The position numbers were made by a program, and so were the translations under genes. The notes below the pieces were generated by a model. The model was not told the DNA's origin. It saw only the letters and a program-made list of their open reading frames with translations, and ran no database searches. A DNA stretch of 64,000 nucleotides from Sinomicrobium pectinilyticum. GTDB lineage: Bacteria > Bacteroidota > Bacteroidia > Flavobacteriales > Flavobacteriaceae. Shown in pieces: positions 35,304 to 42,736 of the stretch (the stretch's first letter is position 1; each line of letters begins with the position of its first letter). The stretch lies in the NCBI RefSeq assembly GCF_003725735.1, contig NZ_RJTM01000013.1:62001-126000 (forward strand), given 5' to 3'.

Positions 35304-35732
35304 ATGAAAATATATAAAATATTCTTAATTATTGCTGGTATCATCGGCGCCGTACTGTGGTTTATGTTGCCCAGTAGCGATATGCCGGTAGAAGAAGCGG
35401 CAACAGACTCTAACGTAAACCTGATGTTTATCGTCTCTTACGTACTGTTTGGTATAGCTGTTCTTATTACAGTGATATTCAGTATAAAAAGTTTGTTCTC
35501 GCATCACAAACTGAAAGAAATGCTCATTTCCCTGGTGGCTTTCGTTGCTATACTGGTAGTTAGCTATGCGCTGGCTTCCGGAAGCGAAGTTACATCATCG
35601 GATGGTAGTATGTTGGCTACGGCCGAAACTTCCAGACTTGTTGGAGGCGGACTCATAGCCTTTTACATACTTGCTGTTATTGCAATACTTGCAATGATAT
35701 TGTCAAGCGTGAAAAAAATATTAATGAAGTAA
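35304..35732 (+). CDS. Small membrane protein of the ExbB-ExbD operon, unknown function
   Basis: A 142-residue protein with four predicted hydrophobic segments (about residues 5-22, 40-60, 73-92 and 115-137) and a Ser/Thr-rich loop between the last two. It lies between the exbB and exbD genes with gaps of 19 and 2 bp, so it is probably co-translated with them and could be a structural or regulatory part of the motor. No named family is recognised. Confidence 0.75.
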   Translation: MKIYKIFLIIAGIIGAVLWFMLPSSDMPVEEAATDSNVNLMFIVSYVLFGIAVLITVIFSIKSLFSHHKLKEMLISLVAFVAILVVSYALASGSEVTSSDGSMLATAETSRLVGGGLIAFYILAVIAILAMILSSVKKILMK

Positions 35733-35734
35733 TT

Positions 35735-36352
35735 ATGGCAAGAAGAAGTATACCGGAAGTAAATGCTGGTTCCATGGCAGACATTGCGTTTCTGCTCCTT
35801 ATCTTCTTCCTGGTGACAACCACCATTGAGACGGATTCCGGGCTGGATCGTAAGCTTCCGCCGCTGGAACCGCCAGAGGAAGATGTTGTGATAAAGGAGA
35901 GAAACTTGCTGCAGGTGCTTATCAACAAGAGTAACCAGTTAATGGTTAACGACGAACTCACCAAGCTGGAAGATCTTCGTCAGGTTGCTGTGGATTTTAT
36001 TGATAACGGTGGTGGATTGAATGATAAAGGAGAACCTTGTGACTATTGTCAGGGGGCCAAAGATCCCAAATCTTCCGTACACCCGGAAAAAGCGATAATT
36101 TCTCTTCAGAATGACAGGGAGACCAAGTACAGTACCTATATCGCTGTACAGAATGAATTGGTGGCCGCATACAATGTATTGCGAAACCGCGAATCACAAC
36201 GTCTGTACAAAACGGATTTCACGGCAATGCAGGACATGTATAACGATCCTAAAACTTCCGATGATCAGAAAGATAAGCTGAAACCGAGAGTAGAACGTAT
36301 ACAGAAGATGTACCCGCAATATTTATCCGAAGCGGAACCGAAGAAAAACTAA
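35735..36352 (+). CDS. exbD: ExbD/TolR family biopolymer transport protein (first copy)
   Basis: A 205-residue protein with one N-terminal helix (MADIAFLLLIFFLVTTTI) carrying the conserved membrane Asp, preceded by a short cytoplasmic part, and a periplasmic domain. The periplasmic part is longer than in typical ExbD (about 140 residues) and contains an insertion with a Cys pair (CDYCQGAKDPKSS), which could form a disulphide. It starts 2 bp after the preceding gene and is followed by a second, different ExbD. The two may form a heterodimer on the ExbB ring. Confidence 0.9.
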   Translation: MARRSIPEVNAGSMADIAFLLLIFFLVTTTIETDSGLDRKLPPLEPPEEDVVIKERNLLQVLINKSNQLMVNDELTKLEDLRQVAVDFIDNGGGLNDKGEPCDYCQGAKDPKSSVHPEKAIISLQNDRETKYSTYIAVQNELVAAYNVLRNRESQRLYKTDFTAMQDMYNDPKTSDDQKDKLKPRVERIQKMYPQYLSEAEPKKN

Positions 36353-36362
36353 AAATACTATT

Positions 36363-36845
36363 ATGGCTAAATTCACAAAGAAAAAAGATGGCGAATTGCC
36401 AGCCGTTTCCACCGCGTCTCTGCCGGATATCGTATTTATGCTACTGTTTTTCTTTATGACCGTTACAGTGATGAAGGATGATTCGTTAATGGTAGATAAT
36501 ACACTGCCTATTGCGGACCAGGTTCAGAAACTGGATAAAAGGGACAGGGTAGTATATGTATATGCCGGGAAACCACATCCGAGATATCAGTCCAAGTACG
36601 GTTCTCAGGCGAGAATCCAGCTGAACGATAAATTTGCGGATGTAGACGAGGTAGCGCCTTATATTCTGGCGGAAAGGGCAAAAATGAGGCAGGAACTTCA
36701 ACCCTTGATGACTACAGCTCTTAAAGTGGATAAAGAGACCAACATGGGACTTATATCTGACATTAAGCAGGAGTTGAGAAAAGTAAATGCTTTAAAAGTA
36801 AATTACACAACCAAGGAAGGAGATGCAATGAGGAATATCGAATAG
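36363..36845 (+). CDS. ExbD/TolR family biopolymer transport protein (second copy)
   Basis: A 160-residue protein with the ExbD architecture: a short Lys-rich N-terminus, one membrane helix (SLPDIVFMLLFFFMTVTVM) with the conserved Asp at its start, and a periplasmic domain with PRYQSKYGSQARIQLNDKFAD. It lacks the Cys-containing insertion of the first copy. Paired, non-identical ExbD proteins behind one ExbB are common in Bacteroidota. It is the last gene of the operon and is followed by an intrinsic terminator. Confidence 0.9.
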   Translation: MAKFTKKKDGELPAVSTASLPDIVFMLLFFFMTVTVMKDDSLMVDNTLPIADQVQKLDKRDRVVYVYAGKPHPRYQSKYGSQARIQLNDKFADVDEVAPYILAERAKMRQELQPLMTTALKVDKETNMGLISDIKQELRKVNALKVNYTTKEGDAMRNIE

Positions 36846-36876
36846 TCCTCGTTTCTTGAACTTATATTTTGAGAGA

Positions 36877-36907
36877 ACCGGCCGTATTTTACGTGCCGGT
36901 TTTTTTT
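36877..36907 (+). terminator. Intrinsic terminator of the ExbB/ExbD operon
   Basis: Stem ACCGGC/GCCGGT (36877-36882 with 36895-36900) is followed directly by a run of seven further T residues. Confidence 0.85.
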
Positions 36908-36973
36908 ATGGGAATGGTTTTGAAAAAGATATATAAAAAACTAAATAGAGTATATTTGTTTAAAAAGGGATAT

Positions 36974-37690
36974 ATGAGAAGCTCGTTTTACGTAGTTTAC
37001 CTGGTCCTGTTTCGTTGTACGATCGGGGTTTTTGCCCAGGAAAGTCCTGCAATTCACACACTGGCCCCGGACAGCACTGTTATAGACCATAAATATAAAG
37101 AGGACCAGATATATCTGGGAGTTAGTTATAATATACTTTTAAATCGCCCTGAGGATGTAAAACAGAACAATCTGTCCAGGGGTATACAGTTCGGGGTAGT
37201 TAAAGACATGCCCCTGAACAAACGGAGAAATATTGCCATGGGAATTGGGGTCGGATATGCCTATAATGCGCACTTTCACAATCTGCAGTTCCTGAAAGGC
37301 GATGAAGGAATGCAGTACAGGGTCATACCGGACTCCGTGGATTACAGCCGTAATAGAATGGAAGCGCATTTGCTGGAAATGCCCATAGAGTTCCGGTGGC
37401 GGTCTTCTACTGCTGCCACATATAAATTCTGGCGTATATATGCCGGGGTGAAATTAGGATATGTTTTTGCCGAAGGGTATAAGTTTGTGGGCGATGAGAA
37501 GACAAAGTTTTCAAATAAAGATATCTCAAGGTTTCAGGCCGGCCTTCACTTGAGTGCAGGGTATAATACCTGGAATTTTTATGCCTATTACGGATTGAGA
37601 AATTTATTTGAAGACGGTGTGGTAACAGAAAGCGGAGAGCAGATAGATATGAGATCTTTAAAAGTGGGCATTATTTTTTATGCCCTATAA
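36974..37690 (+). CDS. Outer-membrane beta-barrel protein, PorT-like
   Basis: About 238 residues from the ATG at 36974. A longer in-frame start at 36869 would lie inside the terminator and place 35 residues before a proper signal peptide (MRSSFYVVYLVLFRCTIGVFAQ), so it is rejected. The mature protein is made of alternating amphipathic strands (IQFGVVKDMPLNKRRNIAMGIGVGYAYNAHF; WRIYAGVKLGYVFAEGYKF) like the small PorT-type outer-membrane proteins. Its stop overlaps the convergent membrane-protein gene by 6 bp. Specific role unknown. Confidence 0.75.
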   Translation: MRSSFYVVYLVLFRCTIGVFAQESPAIHTLAPDSTVIDHKYKEDQIYLGVSYNILLNRPEDVKQNNLSRGIQFGVVKDMPLNKRRNIAMGIGVGYAYNAHFHNLQFLKGDEGMQYRVIPDSVDYSRNRMEAHLLEMPIEFRWRSSTAATYKFWRIYAGVKLGYVFAEGYKFVGDEKTKFSNKDISRFQAGLHLSAGYNTWNFYAYYGLRNLFEDGVVTESGEQIDMRSLKVGIIFYAL

Positions 37691-38287
37691 CCAGTAAGGA
37701 AAAATGACAGCCTGGGGTACCGCTCCCAGGAGTATCCCCAGCGAGATTTCCCTGATATTATGTGCTTTCAGGTATAACCTTGACGATGCTACGATCCCCG
37801 TAAAAAGGATGAGTGCGGCCAGCAGGAAGGTCATATTGAGACGGTAATGCATGCTGAGCCCCAGTATAAAAGTTGTCAGCCCGGTTATGCCCATCATGTG
37901 AATACTTGCCTTGACCTTTAATAACACCAGGACCAGGCAGAGGAATAAGGTTACTAATATCCCCATAAAGAAATAGTGCAGTTCGGCTGAAGAGGTCGCA
38001 GGTGTAATATGCCTTGTGATGATGAATATGATCGGCATGGCGGCATAAAGCGGTACTTTGCGTTCTTCCACCCCCGATAGTTCCGGGGAGCGCACCCATC
38101 CGAGGTTTTTTAACAGGAAATACAGTACGACCGGAACGATCAGGGTGAGTATGAGTACGGGGATTATAACGCTTTTACGGGCTTCTTCAGAGAAATAGGC
38201 AGGAGAGATTATATAATAAGCTATTGTTCCCGCAAAGGGCATAAAAATAGGGTGAAGCAGGTAGCTGAATAATCTTGAAAAATACAT
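37685..38287 (-). CDS. Integral membrane protein, PAP2-like
   Basis: A 200-residue protein with six predicted helices. The C-terminal half (KVKASIHMMGITGLTTFILGLS ... ASSRLYLKAHNIREISLGILLGAVPQ) resembles the PAP2 phosphatase fold in the spacing of a central His and a late SR...H segment. The classic KxxxxxxRP start motif is not seen, so activity is doubtful. It follows rpoN by 49 bp and is probably co-transcribed with it. The function is open. Confidence 0.6.
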   Translation of the reverse strand: MYFSRLFSYLLHPIFMPFAGTIAYYIISPAYFSEEARKSVIIPVLILTLIVPVVLYFLLKNLGWVRSPELSGVEERKVPLYAAMPIIFIITRHITPATSSAELHYFFMGILVTLFLCLVLVLLKVKASIHMMGITGLTTFILGLSMHYRLNMTFLLAALILFTGIVASSRLYLKAHNIREISLGILLGAVPQAVIFPYWL

Positions 38288-38336
38288 CTGTAATTTCCGG
38301 GCTTGAAAGAGGCCTCGCTTGTGTCTGTTTCCGTTC

Positions 38337-39800
38337 TTATATCTGTTTTCTCAGTCGTGCTACGGGGATATCCAGCTGTTCCCGGTATTTGGCTATTGTT
38401 CTTCGTGCAATAGGATAGCCTTTTTCCTTGAGGAGTACGGCCAGTCTGTCGTCCGTAAGCGGTGTTTTTTTATCTTCTTCTTCGATAATGTTTTCGAGGA
38501 TTTTTTTGATTTCCCGGGTGGAAACATCTTCTCCCTGTTCATTTTTCATGGCTTCAGAGAAAAAGTCTTTGATGAACTTGGTCCCGTAAGGGGTGTCCAC
38601 GTACTTGCTGTTGGCCACTCTGGAAACCGTAGAGACATCCATGCCTATGCTGTCGGCAATGTCTTTCAGGATCATTGGCTTCAGTTTCCGCTCATCCCCT
38701 GTCAGAAAATATTCGGACTGATAATGCATAATGGCATTCATCGTAACAAAAAGGGTTTCCTGACGTTGTTTTATAGCATCTATAAACCATTTGGCCGCAT
38801 CGAGCTTTTGTTTGATAAACTGTACGGCATCTTTCTGGGACCTGGATTTCTCTTTGGAATCCTTATATCCCTGTAGCATATTGCTGTATTCTTTGGAAAC
38901 GTGCAGCTGGGGAGCATTCCTTCCGTTGAGGGAGAGTTCCAGCTCCCCGTCTACGATGCGTATGGTAAAATCGGGAACAATGTGTTCTACCATACGGTTG
39001 CTTCCGGAATAGGAGCTTCCCGGTTTCGGGTTTAATTTTTCAATTTCGTGTACGGCATCTTTGAGTTCTTCTTCATCGATATGGTGCCGTTGCAGTAATT
39101 TTTTATAGTGTTTTTTCGTAAACTGCTCAAAAGACTTTTCCAGGATGTCGATGGCCAGGTCTACCGAAGGTGCAGCCTCTTTCCTTCGTAACTGGATGAG
39201 CAGGCACTCTTTAAGGTCCCTGGCGCCTACCCCCGCAGGGTCCAGGTGATGCACTATCTGCAGGATCTTTTCAATGGAGGCCTCATCCGTATATATGTTC
39301 TGGGTAAAAGCAAGATCGTCCATAATATCTTCAACGGACCGTCTTATATAACCGCTTTCGTCTACACTTCCCACCAGGAATTCGGCAATATCCCGCTGGT
39401 CGTCATTCAGGGAGTAAGTGTTCAGCTGATTGACCAGGTGCTGGTGAAAGGAAGTACCGGCAGCATAAGGAACGGTCTTCTCTTCGTCATCGGAGCTGTA
39501 GTTATTGGCATGCAGCCGGTAGTCCGGAATTTCGTCGTCGCTGAGATACTCATCCACATTAATATCCTCGGCCTCTATTTTTTCATTACCGTCGTCATAG
39601 AGCTCATCATAAGAATCGTTCATATCGTCCTCATAATTTGCCTCTTCCTCTTTACCGCTTTCCAAAGCTGGGTTTTCCTCTATCTCCTGTTTCAACCGCT
39701 GCTCAAAGGCCAATGTAGGCAATTGGATCAGCTTCATCAACTGTATTTGCTGAGGCGATAGTTTCTGCGATAATTTAAACTGTAACTGTTGTTTCAGCAT
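38337..39800 (-). CDS. rpoN: RNA polymerase sigma-54 factor
   Basis: 487 residues from the ATG at 39800, where the conserved N-terminal region I begins (LKQQLQFKLSQKLSPQQIQLMKLIQLP). An upstream in-frame start at 39944 would add 48 unrelated residues. An acidic region II, the core-binding domain and a C-terminal DNA-binding domain ending in the RpoN box (ARRTIAKYREQLDIPVARL) are all present, so the protein is complete. It directs transcription from -24/-12 promoters with enhancer-binding activators; none is encoded in this window. A -7-type box TATTTTTG lies on the minus strand at 39831-39838. Confidence 0.96.
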   Translation of the reverse strand: MLKQQLQFKLSQKLSPQQIQLMKLIQLPTLAFEQRLKQEIEENPALESGKEEEANYEDDMNDSYDELYDDGNEKIEAEDINVDEYLSDDEIPDYRLHANNYSSDDEEKTVPYAAGTSFHQHLVNQLNTYSLNDDQRDIAEFLVGSVDESGYIRRSVEDIMDDLAFTQNIYTDEASIEKILQIVHHLDPAGVGARDLKECLLIQLRRKEAAPSVDLAIDILEKSFEQFTKKHYKKLLQRHHIDEEELKDAVHEIEKLNPKPGSSYSGSNRMVEHIVPDFTIRIVDGELELSLNGRNAPQLHVSKEYSNMLQGYKDSKEKSRSQKDAVQFIKQKLDAAKWFIDAIKQRQETLFVTMNAIMHYQSEYFLTGDERKLKPMILKDIADSIGMDVSTVSRVANSKYVDTPYGTKFIKDFFSEAMKNEQGEDVSTREIKKILENIIEEEDKKTPLTDDRLAVLLKEKGYPIARRTIAKYREQLDIPVARLRKQI

Positions 39801-39986
39801 CTGTCTTTCAATTACTCCTGGCTTATAATACAAAAATAATCGAAAACTTTGAACCAGGGAATAATAAAGGTATAAATACGGGGGGAACACCCCCGGAAAC
39901 AGTACCATAATTTTATTTCCGGCACCCCGGACCGGCAAGGTCAAACCATGATAATGAATTTATGATGCTGCTGTGCCGACGGGAGA

Positions 39987-40751
39987 TCAATCCGTAAATA
40001 AATCGCTCGCCGGGGAGGTTTCCTCAACCCAGATTCCGGAGCCTGCACTCAGTACAAATTCACTTAATCCCACCTCTTCGGTTTCCGGGGCCCAATCGTA
40101 TGTATATCCGAGGCGTGTCCAGGGATAATGACGATCGGTTTCTTGGGCAAGTGTCCGGTAGTAGGCAAAAATAATATAATCATTAAACCAGGAGGAGTAG
40201 GTTTCTGTTACATTGTCGGAAAGGGCAGACCCGGTTGTGGTAGTACCGATATCCGGGTTACCGGCAGGACGGTAAAGGTTTTCCGGGCGTACCCACAGGG
40301 CACTGATGTGTGTATTGCTGTTTTCATCGGCAGGAGGGAGCCCCAGAACCTGACAAATACGCATTATGGTATCCGAACTTTGAATGAAATCGTCTTTTAT
40401 ACGCGATTTCATTTGACCGGGAATAAATAACCAGGATTCTCCCCAGGTGTTGGTAATGGAGTCTCCTTCGGGATAACTGGAAGGATATTTGTGAAAACTG
40501 GCCATCAATACATATTCATGTCCATTGATGGTCTTCCATTGCAGCCTTTCGTTTGCAGGGGATATAGCCCATAATGAATCGATGATCTCATTTTCTTCGG
40601 TCACCATGGCATCTGAAATGGAAAGATAATATAGTTCTTCGAAAGTCAATTCCGGTTCCGGAACCGTATCGTCATCACTGCTACAGGCGGCACAGAGCAT
40701 GGTAATTAACAGGACGGCAAATGGCCATGACGGGGTAGTGCGAAAGGTCAT
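39987..40751 (-). CDS. Hypothetical lipoprotein
   Basis: A 254-residue protein with a lipoprotein signal (FAVLLITMLCAAC, lipobox CAAC after a hydrophobic stretch) followed by an acidic, Ser/Asp-rich linker, which in Bacteroidota often marks surface or outer-membrane lipoproteins. The remainder is soluble and aromatic-rich (WRLGYTYDWAPETEEVGLSEFVLSAGSGIWVEE). No family is recognised. It stands alone between rpoN and asnS, on the same strand. Confidence 0.8.
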   Translation of the reverse strand: MTFRTTPSWPFAVLLITMLCAACSSDDDTVPEPELTFEELYYLSISDAMVTEENEIIDSLWAISPANERLQWKTINGHEYVLMASFHKYPSSYPEGDSITNTWGESWLFIPGQMKSRIKDDFIQSSDTIMRICQVLGLPPADENSNTHISALWVRPENLYRPAGNPDIGTTTTGSALSDNVTETYSSWFNDYIIFAYYRTLAQETDRHYPWTRLGYTYDWAPETEEVGLSEFVLSAGSGIWVEETSPASDLFTD

Positions 40752-40926
40752 AAGTCAGGTTTTTAATTTTAAAGATTTGGTGGGGTAAATATAACTAAAA
40801 AACGACAGGGAGAATAAGATTACGTAGGAAAAATAGATGATAAATAAGTATTTTCTGTCGGTGTATGATAGGGTATTTTCGGCAAAAGAGGGTGAAGAAG
40901 AAAATACGGTGTATGTGTGGAGAAGT

Positions 40927-40966
40927 TGTAAAAATGAATCCCGGTCCGAAATAATCCGGACCGGGA
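40927..40966 (-). terminator. Intrinsic terminator of asnS
   Basis: A perfect 10-bp stem (40939-40948 with 40957-40966, TCCCGGTCCG/CGGACCGGGA) lies 15 bp after the asnS stop. On the minus strand it is followed by a T-rich tract (TTCATTTTT). Confidence 0.75.
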
Positions 40967-40981
40967 CGTATAATAAGAATC

Positions 40982-42415
40982 TTAAAACTCCGCATTTTGT
41001 GGTGTCCTCGGGAAGGGGATAACGTCCCGTATATTGGTCATGCCTGTGGTGAATAATACAAGCCGTTCGAAGCCCAGCCCGAAACCGCTGTGAACTGCAG
41101 TACCGTATTTCCTGAGGTCCAGGTACCACCAAAGTTCTTTTTCGTCTATGCCCATGGCTTTTACTTTTTCCAGGAGGACGTCATAGCGCTCTTCCCTTTG
41201 CGATCCTCCCACGATCTCCCCGATACCGGGGAACAGGATATCCATTGCCCTTACCGTTTTGCCGTCATCGTTCAGGCGCATGTAGAAAGCCTTGATCTTG
41301 GCCGGATAATCAAACAGGATTACCGGGCACTTAAAGTGCTTTTCTACCAGGTAACGTTCGTGTTCGCTTTGCAGGTCGGCGCCCCATTCTTCAATGATAT
41401 ACTGGAATTTTTTCTTCTTGTTGGGTTTTGAGTTCCTGAGGATATCAATTGCTTCGGTATAACTTACCCTTTTAAAATTATTGTCGAGGACGAAGCGAAG
41501 CTTTTCCGTAAGGGTCATATCGCTTCTTTCGTTCTGTGGTTTGGTCTTTTCTTCGTCCGAAAGACGTTTTTCCAGGAATTCCAGATCGTCTTTGCAGTTT
41601 TCGAGAGCATAGCGGATCACATATTTTATGAAATCTTCCGCAAGGTCCATATCTCCGTCGAGATCCATAAAGGCCACTTCGGGCTCTATCATCCAGAATT
41701 CGGCAAGGTGCCTGGACGTGTTGGAGTTTTCGGCACGGAAAGTAGGACCAAAGGTGTATACTTTGCCGAGAGACATGGCATAAGCCTCGGCTTCAAGCTG
41801 TCCGGAGACAGTGAGATTGGTCTCCTTTCCGAAAAAATCTTCCTTATAGTTTACACTGCCGTCTTCCTGCAACGGAGGATTTCTGGGATCCAGGGTAGTG
41901 ACGCGGAACATTTCTCCGGCCCCTTCCGCATCGCTTCCCGTAATGATGGGGGTATTTACGTAATTAAACCCGTTATTCTGAAAATACTGGTGTACGGCAA
42001 ATGACAATGTGGACCTCACCCGCATCACTGCACCGAAAGTACTGGTGCGTGTGCGCAAATGGGCTTTTTCCCTGAGAAATTCCAGGGAATGCTTTTTGGG
42101 CTGAATAGGGTATTCTTCCGGATGTGAATCCCCGAGGATTTCCAGTTGGTTTGCCTGTATCTCTACTTTTTGTCCTTTTCCGGAGCTTTCCACAAGCGTA
42201 CCTTTTATCCGGATGGCAGCCCCGGTGGTAATACGTTTCAGGACATCTTCTGAAGTATTTTCGAAATCCACCACACATTGAATATTATGAATGGTAGAAC
42301 CGTCATTCAAAGCAATGAAACGATTGCTCCTGAATGTTCTTACCCATCCCTTAACACTTACTTCCTGTAATAGCAGATCCTCGACAAGCAGGTCTTTTAC
42401 ACTGTACACCTTCAT
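40982..42415 (-). CDS. asnS: Asparaginyl-tRNA synthetase
   Basis: A 477-residue class IIb synthetase. The N-terminal OB fold ([22 protein letters not shown]) binds the anticodon; the catalytic domain has motif 2 ([24 protein letters not shown]) and motif 3 ([12 protein letters not shown]). It charges tRNA-Asn directly. The leader contains a -7 box TATATTTG (minus strand, 42522-42529) and, inside the predicted 5' UTR, a perfect 17-bp palindrome. It ends at a strong terminator and is transcribed alone. Confidence 0.97.
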   Translation of the reverse strand: MKVYSVKDLLVEDLLLQEVSVKGWVRTFRSNRFIALNDGSTIHNIQCVVDFENTSEDVLKRITTGAAIRIKGTLVESSGKGQKVEIQANQLEILGDSHPEEYPIQPKKHSLEFLREKAHLRTRTSTFGAVMRVRSTLSFAVHQYFQNNGFNYVNTPIITGSDAEGAGEMFRVTTLDPRNPPLQEDGSVNYKEDFFGKETNLTVSGQLEAEAYAMSLGKVYTFGPTFRAENSNTSRHLAEFWMIEPEVAFMDLDGDMDLAEDFIKYVIRYALENCKDDLEFLEKRLSDEEKTKPQNERSDMTLTEKLRFVLDNNFKRVSYTEAIDILRNSKPNKKKKFQYIIEEWGADLQSEHERYLVEKHFKCPVILFDYPAKIKAFYMRLNDDGKTVRAMDILFPGIGEIVGGSQREERYDVLLEKVKAMGIDEKELWWYLDLRKYGTAVHSGFGLGFERLVLFTTGMTNIRDVIPFPRTPQNAEF

Positions 42416-42492
42416 TTTTTTAATCTTCTTGATAAATGATGTTTTTTGACCGGATTCAGTGACTGCCGGGCACCGGAAGTCAGCCGGAACAG

Positions 42493-42509
42493 AAACACGT
42501 GACGTGTTT
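42493..42509. promoter_or_regulatory. Perfect 17-bp palindrome in the asnS leader
   Basis: AAACACGT-G-ACGTGTTT has 8-bp perfect arms around one base. It lies 13 bp downstream of the asnS -7 box, where a bound protein could block transcription, or where the RNA could form a hairpin. Confidence 0.5.
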
Positions 42510-42521
42510 GATATCAGTTGG

Positions 42522-42529
42522 CAAATATA
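42522..42529 (-). promoter_or_regulatory. asnS: -7 box of asnS
   Basis: CAAATATA on the + strand reads TATATTTG on the minus strand, matching TAnnTTTG, about 106 bp before the asnS start. The -33 TTG is not clear. Confidence 0.5.
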
Positions 42530-42559
42530 GGTGTTTTTTTAAAGAATGTCCGGGGATTA

Positions 42560-42588
42560 TAAAAAACAAAAAGGGGATTTTTCCCCTT
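42560..42588 (-). terminator. Intrinsic terminator for the RND exporter transcript
   Basis: Stem AAGGGGA/TCCCCTT (42571-42577 with 42582-42588), followed on the minus strand by a tract of 11 T in 12 positions interrupted by one G. It lies between the exporter gene and the asnS promoter. Confidence 0.75.
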
Positions 42589-42636
42589 ATCCGGTATTGT
42601 TTACAGCCGTACTTTTGAGTCGCAATTAATACCTTG

Positions 42637-42736
42637 TATTATTTGAATTAGGAAAAGTAGGTTTGGGGAAACCATACGTGCCTGCCGGCCCGCTCCGATT
42701 ATGAAAAATCGGGGTTATGTCCGGCAGGTTTTTTAT
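42637..42736 (+). ncRNA. Candidate small RNA in the asnS-exporter gap (predicted transcript about 42651-42736)
   Basis: Read on the plus strand, TTTTG (42613-42617), 19 bp, then TATTATTTG (42637-42645) forms a promoter-like pair with one extra base in the -7 box. Downstream are a GGTTT/AAACC hairpin (42660-42673) and a long stem (CCTGCCGG 42681-42688 with CCGGCAGG 42721-42728, enclosing an 8-bp inner stem), ending in a run of six T. Both flanking genes are on the opposite strand, so this arrangement is best explained by a short independent transcript of about 85 nt. The end overlaps the exporter stop codon in antisense. Confidence 0.45.

Noticed and set aside
36869-36973. Longer start for the outer-membrane barrel gene
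   Set aside because: The extra sequence includes the operon terminator and would bury a normal signal peptide 35 residues inside.
39801-39944. Longer start for rpoN
   Set aside because: The conserved region I of sigma-54 begins at the ATG at 39800; the extra 48 residues look like untranslated upstream DNA.
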